Source of the DNA: Pseudoalteromonas rubra
GTDB taxonomy: Bacteria > Pseudomonadota > Gammaproteobacteria > Enterobacterales > Alteromonadaceae
Reading direction: 5' to 3'
Length of the DNA: 64,000 nucleotides
Assembly (NCBI RefSeq): GCF_005886805.2
Contig: NZ_CP045430.1
Coordinates: 744,001-808,000, forward strand
The position numbers and the translations under genes were made by a program. The notes under the pieces are model-generated. The model saw only the letters and a program-made list of their open reading frames with translations, did no database searches and was not told the DNA's origin. Below, one piece after another: positions 9,469 through 16,874 of this stretch (position 1 is the first letter of the stretch; each line of letters begins with the position of its first letter).

Positions 9469-10197
9469 TTATGCTTCACTGCCCTGCCTCCAGTTATAAA
9501 CAAACCAAAAAACTCCCGTTCCCGCTGCCAAAGCCAATATCGACCACAAACTTGGCGTGGCTTCATAGCCAAATAGTACTTTCAGGATCCGACCTCCAAC
9601 ACTGTATTCATCCACCCAAGTTCGCATATCCAACAACGCTGTATAAGCCGGGATGATATCGATCTGGGCAGCCAAATCACTGGCGAATACCAATTTACTG
9701 GCGCTGTGTAAGGCGACAAACACAGTCACCAGTAACAACATTTTTCGCGTCGCCCAGAGTAAAGAAAAATACAACAATACTGCGAAACTGGCGCATATAC
9801 TGACCCCCAAAACAGTACCCAGCATTAACGCAAAGGCTTCATCCATCTGCCAGTAGCCATTAAAATAAGTCAGGAAGTTACTTAAGTATAAAGTGAGTGC
9901 AGCAGCCAGGCTCATCACCCTGGCGCAAGCAAGATCAAAGATATAATGGCCTGCTAAACCAACAAATAACGTTATCAGCATAAAAATCTGAATCAGCTCC
10001 AGCCCACGATAATCCCACCACACTGAAATATCTGCAGCCAGAATCAATAAGGCCATACAACCCAAGCCCCCTAGTAAGGTACCCAAAGCGCCTTGTTTTA
10101 CCGATAAAACGTTTTTCCCGGTTGCACAAAGCAGTACGCAAACCACGGCTACAGGCAAACATTGGTTCAATGTGATCACCACAGAATTAAGGAGCAT
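9469..10197 (-). CDS. Polytopic membrane protein, FTR1-like permease (operon gene 9)
   Basis: A 242-residue inner-membrane protein with about seven hydrophobic segments, the topology of FTR1/EfeU iron permeases. The segment YRGLELIQIF resembles a degenerate form of the REGLE iron-binding motif, but a full pair of REXXE motifs is missing, so iron transport is not proven. Pairing with a cupredoxin matches the logic of EfeUO/Ftr systems, in which a periplasmic cupredoxin oxidises or hands over the metal. Its start overlaps the cupredoxin gene by 11 bases and its stop is one base from the next start. It could also be an electron-transfer or copper membrane protein. Confidence 0.55.
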   Translation of the reverse strand: MLLNSVVITLNQCLPVAVVCVLLCATGKNVLSVKQGALGTLLGGLGCMALLILAADISVWWDYRGLELIQIFMLITLFVGLAGHYIFDLACARVMSLAAALTLYLSNFLTYFNGYWQMDEAFALMLGTVLGVSICASFAVLLYFSLLWATRKMLLLVTVFVALHSASKLVFASDLAAQIDIIPAYTALLDMRTWVDEYSVGGRILKVLFGYEATPSLWSILALAAGTGVFWFVYNWRQGSEA

Positions 10198-10525
10198 TGC
10201 TATCCTCCTTCGCGATAACTATGCCTCTCGCCGTATTAGGAGCAAATTCACCGAAGAAACTATACTCACCTGGTTCAAGCGGCCCGATGTAGATGACACT
10301 TTTTCTGCCTGGAAATAGTACTTTCTCCCGATTAAGATCAAAGCTATCAAATTCCTCTGCTGCGGGGTCTTGATTCTCAATTACCAGGCGGATCTTTTTT
10401 CTTGCTGGTACAACAATTGATTGAGGGCTAAAGAGGTGGTTTTTAAGCACAATGCTACGAGTTTCCAATGCAAATGTTGGAGCACACACCATGCACAGTG
10501 CCAGTGCCAAATGCGTGTTATTCAT
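10187..10525 (-). CDS. Periplasmic cupredoxin-domain protein (operon gene 8)
   Basis: A 112-residue exported protein: signal peptide ending near TFA (about residue 19) and one cupredoxin-like beta-sandwich (KNHLFSPQSIVVPARKKIRL, then EEFDS, then GEYSFFGEFAP). The classical C-terminal Cys-His-Met copper triad is not visible, as in several EfeO-type cupredoxins that use acidic and Met or His ligands. It probably binds copper or iron beside the permease encoded next to it. It overlaps the kinase gene by 8 bases and the permease gene by 11, so it is an internal member of the operon. Confidence 0.75.
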   Translation of the reverse strand: MNNTHLALALCMVCAPTFALETRSIVLKNHLFSPQSIVVPARKKIRLVIENQDPAAEEFDSFDLNREKVLFPGRKSVIYIGPLEPGEYSFFGEFAPNTARGIVIAKEDSNAP

Positions 10526-11831
10526 TTTGTGCTCCTTTAAACGCCAGAGAGACCTTCAAACCACCTAATTCAGAGTCTGACAATGTCAGTGTGGCATCGT
10601 AAATCTCACAGATCTGCCTTACGATCGCCATCCCTAATCCTGCGCCCTTTTCTCCGCTTGGGTGTGAATCGCCTCCAACCCGATAAAAACGGTCAAATAC
10701 ACGGTCAATTTGGGCCTGAGTCATGCCTGGACCCGAATCTTGTATTTGCCATAAAACTTGGTGTGCATTGCGCGTGATATCAATGCGGATCTCTCCTTGC
10801 GGGGGTGTATATTTGATGGCATTGCTCAAAAGATTACCAAGTAAAGTTGAAAGGGTGAACTGACAGCCCAAAATGGAATGCGGCTCAGAGTGCAAACTGA
10901 TCAGCTGCGCTTTATCAGCAATTTTATCATACATTTGTGCCACCAATTGCTGAGTCACGGCTTCTGTATCAATAGGGTCAAATTGCCTGCGCCATACCTG
11001 AGGTTCAGTTCGCGCCAGTGTCAGCATCTGCTCAACAATATGATTGAGCTGCTCTGCACTTTGCGTTATCCCCTTTAGACTGCTTTTAGTGGGACCTCCT
11101 GCCAGATTATGTAAATGAATCTTGAGTGCTGCAATGGGCGTTTTTAACTCATGTGCGGCATCAGAGGCAAAATATCTTTCCCGTAAATAAGCAGCTTCAA
11201 CTTTAGCAAATAGCGCATTCATCATCGCTATCACTGGGGCCACTTCCCGATCCTGACTAAACGTATTTAATGCAGTAAAATCATCGGCTCGCCGTACCTT
11301 TAGTTCTGATGATAATTGAGTTAAAGGCCGGAGCGCACGATAGATATACCAAGCTATGAATACAGCCAGTATAGGCATGATGATCACCAACGGCATCATG
11401 GCCGACAGCACCAGACTTTCAGCCAGAGAAAAACGTTTATTTACGGGCTCGGCCACCAATACCACACGCTCTCTTCGCTCTATGACATAAGTACGTAGTC
11501 GCATCGCAGCAATATTCTGTGTTTGCCAACCTGATGAAAGGTCAACTCGAGACTCAGTATTACTAAGCCGCTCGCTTGCAGCAAGCAGCACGCCATGCTG
11601 CCAAATTTGAAAATAAATCTCCTGAGTGGGAATTGTCTGTGTGAGCTCTGTTTCCAAGAGTAACGTCGCCATTTCTCTAAGCTGTTCATCAAGTTGCTGT
11701 TCTGCTTTTTCCATACTGGCTTGATAGCCACTCAACAGCGCCCAGAAAGTTGACAGGATCAGACAGGAGACCAATATCAAAGTTAGCTTGCGATTAATGG
11801 AAATAGGCCGATGAACAGGGTGTAACGACAC
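10518..11831 (-). CDS. QseC/PmrB-like sensor histidine kinase (operon gene 7)
   Basis: A 437-residue membrane kinase. TM1 is about residues 14-34 and TM2 about 135-165, with a periplasmic sensor of about 100 residues between them; then come HAMP, the phospho-acceptor His in DAAHELKTPIAALK, N box NLLSNAIKYT, G1 DSGPGM and G2 GAGLGMAIVRQI. The layout matches QseC/PmrB-class kinases, which often sense metals or envelope signals. Translation starts at a GTG directly after the TGA of the regulator gene. It partners the regulator encoded upstream and probably controls the whole operon through the box at 16830. The periplasmic ligand is unknown. Confidence 0.87.
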   Translation of the reverse strand: MSLHPVHRPISINRKLTLILVSCLILSTFWALLSGYQASMEKAEQQLDEQLREMATLLLETELTQTIPTQEIYFQIWQHGVLLAASERLSNTESRVDLSSGWQTQNIAAMRLRTYVIERRERVVLVAEPVNKRFSLAESLVLSAMMPLVIIMPILAVFIAWYIYRALRPLTQLSSELKVRRADDFTALNTFSQDREVAPVIAMMNALFAKVEAAYLRERYFASDAAHELKTPIAALKIHLHNLAGGPTKSSLKGITQSAEQLNHIVEQMLTLARTEPQVWRRQFDPIDTEAVTQQLVAQMYDKIADKAQLISLHSEPHSILGCQFTLSTLLGNLLSNAIKYTPPQGEIRIDITRNAHQVLWQIQDSGPGMTQAQIDRVFDRFYRVGGDSHPSGEKGAGLGMAIVRQICEIYDATLTLSDSELGGLKVSLAFKGAQNE

Positions 11832-12488
11832 TCAACTACCCACTACATAACCGATACCTCGTAGCGTTTTAATAAACCCACTTGGTAGTTTTTTGCGCAA
11901 ATGATGAATATGTACTTCTATGGCATTTGAGCCAAGTTCTTCGCCCCAATGATACAACTTGTCTTCCAACTGGCTCTTAGCCAAAACCCGTCCCTTGTTT
12001 TCCATTAGAGCTTTTAGCAACATGTATTCCTTGCGTGGTAGCTGCAAGGTTTGTTGTTCAAATTCAACATGGTGACTAGCAAGGTCAAGGGTAACCTGAT
12101 CACAACTCAAACGACTGTCCTGCTGTTTTCCAAATCGTCTGGCAACAACTCTTAATCTGGCAAATAACTCTAGTGGCTCAAAAGGCTTTGCAAGATAATC
12201 ATCAGCACCATGATCTAACCCAGCCACTTTATCGTCTAATTCATCCCGGGCAGTCAGGATCAATACACCTACCTGCTCTTTATGTTGTTTGAGTGCTTTA
12301 AGAACACTCAAACCATCATCATCAGGCAACCCCAAGTCGAGCACTACTAACTCGGGCAACACCACTTCAATTGATGCCAATGCGCCAGCGCAGCTGTCAA
12401 CATGTTCGACAGCATACCCTTCTTTCTTCAGTGACTGGACGAGACCCTGTGCAAGCAGGGCATCATCTTCAACTAATAATAATCTCAT
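11832..12488 (-). CDS. OmpR-family response regulator, QseB/PmrA-like (operon gene 6)
   Basis: 218 residues: receiver domain (MRLLLVEDDALL, phospho-acceptor Asp in VVLDLGLPDDDG, Lys in DDYLAKPF) and a C-terminal winged helix (PRKEYMLLKALMENKG, then VHIHHLRKKL and TLRGIGYVVG). The DNA-binding part is of the QseB/PmrA type, whose known target is two YTTAAK hexamers 5 bases apart. Exactly this sequence occurs at 16830-16846 upstream of the operon. The start overlaps the TPR gene by 4 bases (ATGA) and the stop abuts the kinase GTG. Confidence 0.88.
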   Translation of the reverse strand: MRLLLVEDDALLAQGLVQSLKKEGYAVEHVDSCAGALASIEVVLPELVVLDLGLPDDDGLSVLKALKQHKEQVGVLILTARDELDDKVAGLDHGADDYLAKPFEPLELFARLRVVARRFGKQQDSRLSCDQVTLDLASHHVEFEQQTLQLPRKEYMLLKALMENKGRVLAKSQLEDKLYHWGEELGSNAIEVHIHHLRKKLPSGFIKTLRGIGYVVGS

Positions 12489-13138
12489 TTTTTGCGCTTT
12501 AACTTTTTCTCGACGAGCGCTAATAGCTCGATCACTTCTGCCTGACGGTATAGATCCGCGTTTTCACGGCCAGGACGTTTCGGCGCAGCTTGCGCCCTCT
12601 GTAAGTGTAACAGAGCAGTGCTGTATTCGCGCTCATCATATAGGAATTGGGCATAAAAGTAATTGATATCCAAGCCGTATGGATTAATTGCTAATGACTG
12701 CTCAAACAATTCACGTGCTTTGCTGTCATCCCCAAACCCTATCGGCCACCCTGGCACCTGACTGTATAGGGTACCCAGGCTAGTCAGTGCAGAACCACTC
12801 AGCGCCTCACGGTCAATCGCTATCGCTTGTTCGAATTCGACTTTAGCTTGCTTCGCCAGCCCCAGCGCTCCCAACCCCCCTTTTGCGCCCGCATAACTGG
12901 ACTGAATAATGCCATGCCAAATATGGCTTTCTGCATCATCCGGATAACTTGTCACAACCTTTTGACTGTCTTTGATCAGAGCTTTAAATGCTTTTTCCTG
13001 CGCATCATCTTTAAGCTCATAATTAACTTTAGCCCAACTCTGTTGCAACAGCGCTATGTCGTCTGCAAGCGCGGCATGGCTTTTAGCACAGAAAAATAGA
13101 GCCACAGAAGCACCGAGTGCGATAAAAGTCGATTTCAT
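12485..13138 (-). CDS. Periplasmic TPR protein (operon gene 5)
   Basis: A 217-residue exported protein: signal peptide of about 22 residues ending SHA, then helical repeats of TPR type (AKVEFEQAIAIDREALSGSALTSLGTLY and ARELFEQSLAINPYGLDINYFYAQFLY), ending in a strongly basic KKLKRKK. TPR proteins act as scaffolds; a periplasmic one in this operon may hold enzymes or transport parts together, but no partner can be named. It overlaps the SDR gene by 4 bases and the regulator gene by 4 bases. Confidence 0.72.
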   Translation of the reverse strand: MKSTFIALGASVALFFCAKSHAALADDIALLQQSWAKVNYELKDDAQEKAFKALIKDSQKVVTSYPDDAESHIWHGIIQSSYAGAKGGLGALGLAKQAKVEFEQAIAIDREALSGSALTSLGTLYSQVPGWPIGFGDDSKARELFEQSLAINPYGLDINYFYAQFLYDEREYSTALLHLQRAQAAPKRPGRENADLYRQAEVIELLALVEKKLKRKK

Positions 13139-13950
13139 AAAGAGTCCTCCAAACGTGAAGAGAATTTTGCGGATTGTGCCGCGAAATGCGCGCGGATAGT
13201 CGACCGCTGTTTAAGAATACTGCCATCCACAAGTTCAGGCACAAAGCCATTGAGCCTGGCAAAAAACTTCTCAGGAAACCCAATCCCTTTGCGTTTAGCT
13301 TTGCTCTTCAGCAACGCCATAAACTCATCCGCAACAACCTGAGGACAATCCATTCTGTTACCAAGCTTTTTGTTCAATAAACGTACTGACTCGTCATTGA
13401 TCGCGGTATCCGCAGCGCGTGGAGACAAGTACTTCACTGCAATTCGTCCATCCAATTCTCGAGACAAAGCCTCACTGAAACCACGTAATCCAAACTTGCT
13501 GGCACAATAAACACTCTGATAAGGAAACCCAATGGCACCCAACGCTGAGCCAATGTTTATCACTGTTCCTCGATTTGCCTCCAGTTGATCTAGCATCGCG
13601 TGCGTCAAACATGCAGGTGAAACCAAATTCACCTGTAGCTGCCGTGTTAATTCAGCCTGACTCATATCTTCAAAGGCAACCATCCGATTCACACCTGCAT
13701 TGTTAACCAGCAGACTGGCATTGCCCATTAGAGCTGCCTGATGAGCAACTTGACAGGCACCTTCAGCATCATTCAAATCTACAGCAATGGCCTGATGCTC
13801 CGACCCAAGTTGCGCGACCATCGCCTGTAATGGCGCTTTTTGACGTGCAACCAAAAGCAAGCGCCAGCCATCTTTAAGCAGACGGTGTGCAAACACTCGC
13901 CCCAGCCCACCCGTGGCGCCTGTGAGTACCGCTAATTTTTGAGATGTCAT
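13135..13950 (-). CDS. Short-chain dehydrogenase/reductase (operon gene 4)
   Basis: 271 residues with a classical SDR core: the NAD(P)-binding TGATGGLG near residue 10, NNAGV, and the catalytic YxxxK motif YCASK preceded by the active-site Ser region INIGSALG. The basic VARQ after the second strand suggests NADP preference (inference). It should oxidise an alcohol or reduce a ketone. The context suggests a product of the AMP ligase and diiron protein, such as a lipid-derived intermediate, as substrate. The start shares one base with the stop of the diiron gene, and the stop overlaps the TPR gene by 4 bases. Confidence 0.88.
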   Translation of the reverse strand: MTSQKLAVLTGATGGLGRVFAHRLLKDGWRLLLVARQKAPLQAMVAQLGSEHQAIAVDLNDAEGACQVAHQAALMGNASLLVNNAGVNRMVAFEDMSQAELTRQLQVNLVSPACLTHAMLDQLEANRGTVINIGSALGAIGFPYQSVYCASKFGLRGFSEALSRELDGRIAVKYLSPRAADTAINDESVRLLNKKLGNRMDCPQVVADEFMALLKSKAKRKGIGFPEKFFARLNGFVPELVDGSILKQRSTIRAHFAAQSAKFSSRLEDSL

Positions 13951-14630
13951 TAGCTTGCCTCCTTTACGAAAGACCCGACCTGAGTGTCAATAGCGTGAAA
14001 AATGGCGCCATACAGGCAATAAAATCGCTTTGCAGCATGAATAATCATTTGCTGTTCTTGTGGATCCTCTATGCGATTCATTAACCCTGCAAAGAAGTCG
14101 ATATGTTCTAGGTCCAACGCACCGTGGGAAGTCAAATAACTAAAGGCTTTTTGAGGCAACCCCAGTTTGTTGCGGATTTGTGTTGCGGCTTTATCAGCCA
14201 ACATGATTGAGGTACCTTCCAGCACATTGACCATCCCGAAAAAGCTTAATGGCGATATACGCTGGATGCTGTCGTAGGCATAACTCACCATCATTTCTGT
14301 TGCAAACCCCGGCTGACTATGACGAACGGCTTCTTTGTCGAATCCACATGCCGCAATATCATTTAAGATCCACTCCTGATGACCCAGTTCCTCCTCGATA
14401 TAGTGTGCAATAGCTTCTCGTAACCACTCCTTATCGTCACCCAATTGAGCTCCGCACGCCATCAAAAGTGGTACAGTGTGTTTAACGTGGTGATAAGCCT
14501 GCTCCAGGAATCCAACATACTGCTCAATGCAGATCTCACTTTCAAATACCGCTTTAAAAATCGGAGCGCTCAGTAAATATTCACGTTCAATTTGCGTTGC
14601 GCTCTGTAATGTCTCATAAAAATTACTCAT
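13950..14630 (-). CDS. Haem-oxygenase-like diiron oxygenase/oxidase, TenA-like (operon gene 3)
   Basis: A 226-residue all-helical protein of the TenA/PqqC-like superfamily (iron-containing redox enzymes). The likely metal ligands of the haem-oxygenase-like diiron (HDO) group are present: Glu43 with His47/48, Glu81xxHis84, Glu138, and His169/Asp173/His176 in SHGALDLEH. Characterised HDO members (UndA, BesC, the SznF central domain) use a labile diiron centre and oxygen for fatty-acid decarboxylation, amino-acid fragmentation or N-oxygenation. The Cys of true thiaminases is not evident. Next to an AMP ligase and an SDR, a small-molecule pathway is the likeliest role; the substrate is unknown. 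Confidence 0.75.
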   Translation of the reverse strand: MSNFYETLQSATQIEREYLLSAPIFKAVFESEICIEQYVGFLEQAYHHVKHTVPLLMACGAQLGDDKEWLREAIAHYIEEELGHQEWILNDIAACGFDKEAVRHSQPGFATEMMVSYAYDSIQRISPLSFFGMVNVLEGTSIMLADKAATQIRNKLGLPQKAFSYLTSHGALDLEHIDFFAGLMNRIEDPQEQQMIIHAAKRFYCLYGAIFHAIDTQVGSFVKEAS

Positions 14631-14659
14631 GTACTTTTCTCCAATATCATCTTTGGCTG

Positions 14660-16117
14660 TTACGCCTGCAGCTCTGCGTTATCGCAGTAGAGCGCGGTTA
14701 ATTCAGTGCGATAGTAACGTGCGATCACGTCACGTTTCGGCCGACCATTTGATGTCAGTAATTCATTACTTGTCGATAAGGGTTGAGCCAACCTGTGCCA
14801 GGTTCCGATCCTGGCGTAGTCAGGTAGTTGACTGTTTATTAAAGAGATGTGTTTTTCCAGTTGATCATCACTGAGCTGAGAGGCGGCATAAATCAAGGCC
14901 ACAAGGTGCGTTTTCGCATCACCAAAAACCACAACCTGAGCCACTCCCGGTTGACTAAGTAGTAGCGCTTCTGGCCACTCCGGTGAAACATTTCGCCCAG
15001 AGCTGAGAATAAGTTGATTTTTAAGCCGCCCATAGATATCCAGTCCACTCTCTGTTTGCCTGACCAGGTCACCGGTTGCCAGCCAATGTTCAGGAGAATG
15101 TTCAGGTCCATTCAGATACCCTAAGTACAGGGGCCCTCTGAGGAAAAGCTGGCCTTGCACTATCTTGTATTCAAGATGAGGGAGGACGTCTCCCACGCCC
15201 TCAGATTGTGGCGCAACTTTACTCAATGCAACGACGGAGCCAGCTTCGGATAAACCATACCCCTGAAAGACTGGTAAACCGCTATTCCTGGCCTTAACGA
15301 GCAAGCTTTCATCGACCCGCGCTCCGCCAACTGCTATAAATACTAAACTCTCAGGAGCCTGCCACCCAGCTGAGCAGGCCGCTACGAGCAACTGCAACAA
15401 CTCGGGCACCAAAATCAAAGTGTGTGGCTCGAATTGGCTAATACACATCAAAATCTTTTCTGGGTCTTGTAGCTGACTTCTCAGATAGCCAAGTGTGTTT
15501 AACGAAGGCGTAATCACCTGCCCGCCACTCAGAAGGGGAGCGTAGACACCAGCCACATTTTCCAACAACACAGCCAGCGGTAATAAACACAAGTGCTTTG
15601 GGTTCTTCAGTACCAATCGTTCACACAGGCTACTGGCAACTTGCTGCATAGTAAGGTCCGACAGACACACACCTTTCGGCGTGCCTGTCGAGCCTGAAGT
15701 AAACGTGATCTTGCGAGTGCCTGCAAAATATGCTGCTGGCTTGCTACTAAGCTGGTAGACATAAACAGTGCGACCACATACGTTAATCGTTTTACTCAAG
15801 ACATTATCTGAATTCAACGTCTCGCTCAGTAACCAACTGGCACCAGATTCTAGCAACGCATGTTCACACTGTGCCCGGGTGAAGAATAACGGCAATGGCA
15901 GAGCAATTTTGTTGCTATCATTCAAAGCGAAATCAACGGCAATCCAGGCAGCTGAGTTATCCATTTGAAATGCAACACACTCTCCTTCAAGCTCTGCAAA
16001 GACACCGCTTAGTTCGTTGCTCGCCTGCTGCAACAAGTGCTTTGTCCATGTGCCATGTTCATCTTCAAGAATAACCTGTTGCTGGCTGTGTGGGGTCTTA
16101 TCTAAAAACTTATGCAT
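14660..16117 (-). CDS. AMP-forming acyl-CoA synthetase/ligase (operon gene 2)
   Basis: About 485 residues of the ANL adenylating superfamily. Visible signatures: the P-loop TSGSTGTPKG, GYGLSEAGS, ATGDLV, the hinge region GRLKNQLILSSGRNVSPEW and the C-terminal catalytic Lys in NGRPKRD. The enzyme activates a carboxylic acid as acyl-AMP and passes it to CoA, a carrier protein or an amine; no carrier-protein gene is seen in the operon. The ATG at 16117 is chosen because it overlaps the previous gene by 8 bases and family members begin there; the longer frame runs antisense-free into the upstream gene. Acyl substrate unknown; a fatty acid is likely. Confidence 0.85.
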   Translation of the reverse strand: MHKFLDKTPHSQQQVILEDEHGTWTKHLLQQASNELSGVFAELEGECVAFQMDNSAAWIAVDFALNDSNKIALPLPLFFTRAQCEHALLESGASWLLSETLNSDNVLSKTINVCGRTVYVYQLSSKPAAYFAGTRKITFTSGSTGTPKGVCLSDLTMQQVASSLCERLVLKNPKHLCLLPLAVLLENVAGVYAPLLSGGQVITPSLNTLGYLRSQLQDPEKILMCISQFEPHTLILVPELLQLLVAACSAGWQAPESLVFIAVGGARVDESLLVKARNSGLPVFQGYGLSEAGSVVALSKVAPQSEGVGDVLPHLEYKIVQGQLFLRGPLYLGYLNGPEHSPEHWLATGDLVRQTESGLDIYGRLKNQLILSSGRNVSPEWPEALLLSQPGVAQVVVFGDAKTHLVALIYAASQLSDDQLEKHISLINSQLPDYARIGTWHRLAQPLSTSNELLTSNGRPKRDVIARYYRTELTALYCDNAELQA

Positions 16118-16784
16118 GACGTAGCCCCTCCAGCAAATATTCAGTTTCACTGCGGTACTGATTTGCATAACGTCTGAAAAGCGCTGTTTCCCGAATAAGC
16201 AGCTTTGCATCTGATAAAGCCACAACACACACTTTGGGTTGCTGCTGATAGTAAGAGCCATAGTCCGCTGCAACGGCGATATCGTCCGCAGCATCTGCAA
16301 GCACGTGTACAGGCACTTTTAGCAAAGACAGCAAAGCTCTAACCTGGCTGGTGGCAGCAAAGGTAAGGTAACGAACGCCATAGGCCGTGAGTGCCTGAGT
16401 GACAATGATAAAATGCAGCAAACTCGCTTTACGATTCGTCGAGACCAGATTGCCCAACTCTGCTATCTCAAAGCGCATATGCTGACCTTTGAACTCTTGG
16501 CCAACAGAATGTGCCTGAATTGCCTGCTCAATATCTTGTCGCAAGTACTGCTCGACAAACAACTCATGTTTGCCAGCAAGCCTCAACCCCAAACAGCAAT
16601 GACCGCATGTCAGCCGAAACTCACTCAATAGGGGGTAAAAATGTTTGATCTGCGCATCAAATGCTTTACGAAAACCTGCGTGAATATCGCTTTCTAACGC
16701 TGCTCGTAAAGAGGAGTTTTGCTCAGCCCAGCTCAATTGCAGGGGGGCAAATTCGGTTCCGAGATTTTGAACGAGGGCTGTCAT
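16110..16784 (-). CDS. Thermostable-hemolysin family protein (operon gene 1)
   Basis: 224 residues matching the Vibrio thermostable hemolysin (delta-VPH) family pattern: LRLAGKHELFVEQYL, then FEIAELGNLVSTNRKAS, then GVRYLTFAATSQVRALL and YGSYYQQQPKVC. Despite the family name there is no toxin signature or signal peptide. The order of motifs (E-I-x-x-L with a following helix, then a region near a central strand) recalls GNAT-fold acyl-homoserine-lactone synthases, so an acyltransferase role is plausible, but that is my inference. It is the first gene of the operon, directly behind the PmrA/QseB-like box, and overlaps the acyl ligase that could supply its acyl donor. Confidence 0.75.
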   Translation of the reverse strand: MTALVQNLGTEFAPLQLSWAEQNSSLRAALESDIHAGFRKAFDAQIKHFYPLLSEFRLTCGHCCLGLRLAGKHELFVEQYLRQDIEQAIQAHSVGQEFKGQHMRFEIAELGNLVSTNRKASLLHFIIVTQALTAYGVRYLTFAATSQVRALLSLLKVPVHVLADAADDIAVAADYGSYYQQQPKVCVVALSDAKLLIRETALFRRYANQYRSETEYLLEGLRHA

Positions 16785-16829
16785 ACGCTGCTCCGTAATG
16801 TTAACTTAGGTGCAGGTTAAATTTAGAAA

Positions 16830-16846
16830 ATTAAGACAACCTTAAG
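16830..16846 (-). promoter_or_regulatory. PmrA/QseB-type box in front of the ten-gene operon
   Basis: The minus strand reads CTTAAG-GTTGT-CTTAAT, two hexamers fitting YTTAAK perfectly with a 5-base spacer, the known binding site of PmrA/QseB-type regulators. It lies 46 bases upstream of the start of the first operon gene. TAAATT four bases downstream is a possible -10, which would put the box in the -35 position as in PmrA-activated promoters. The operon itself encodes a regulator of this class. Confidence 0.7.
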
Positions 16847-16874
16847 GATTGAAAATGGTCGATGTATGCTCGAA

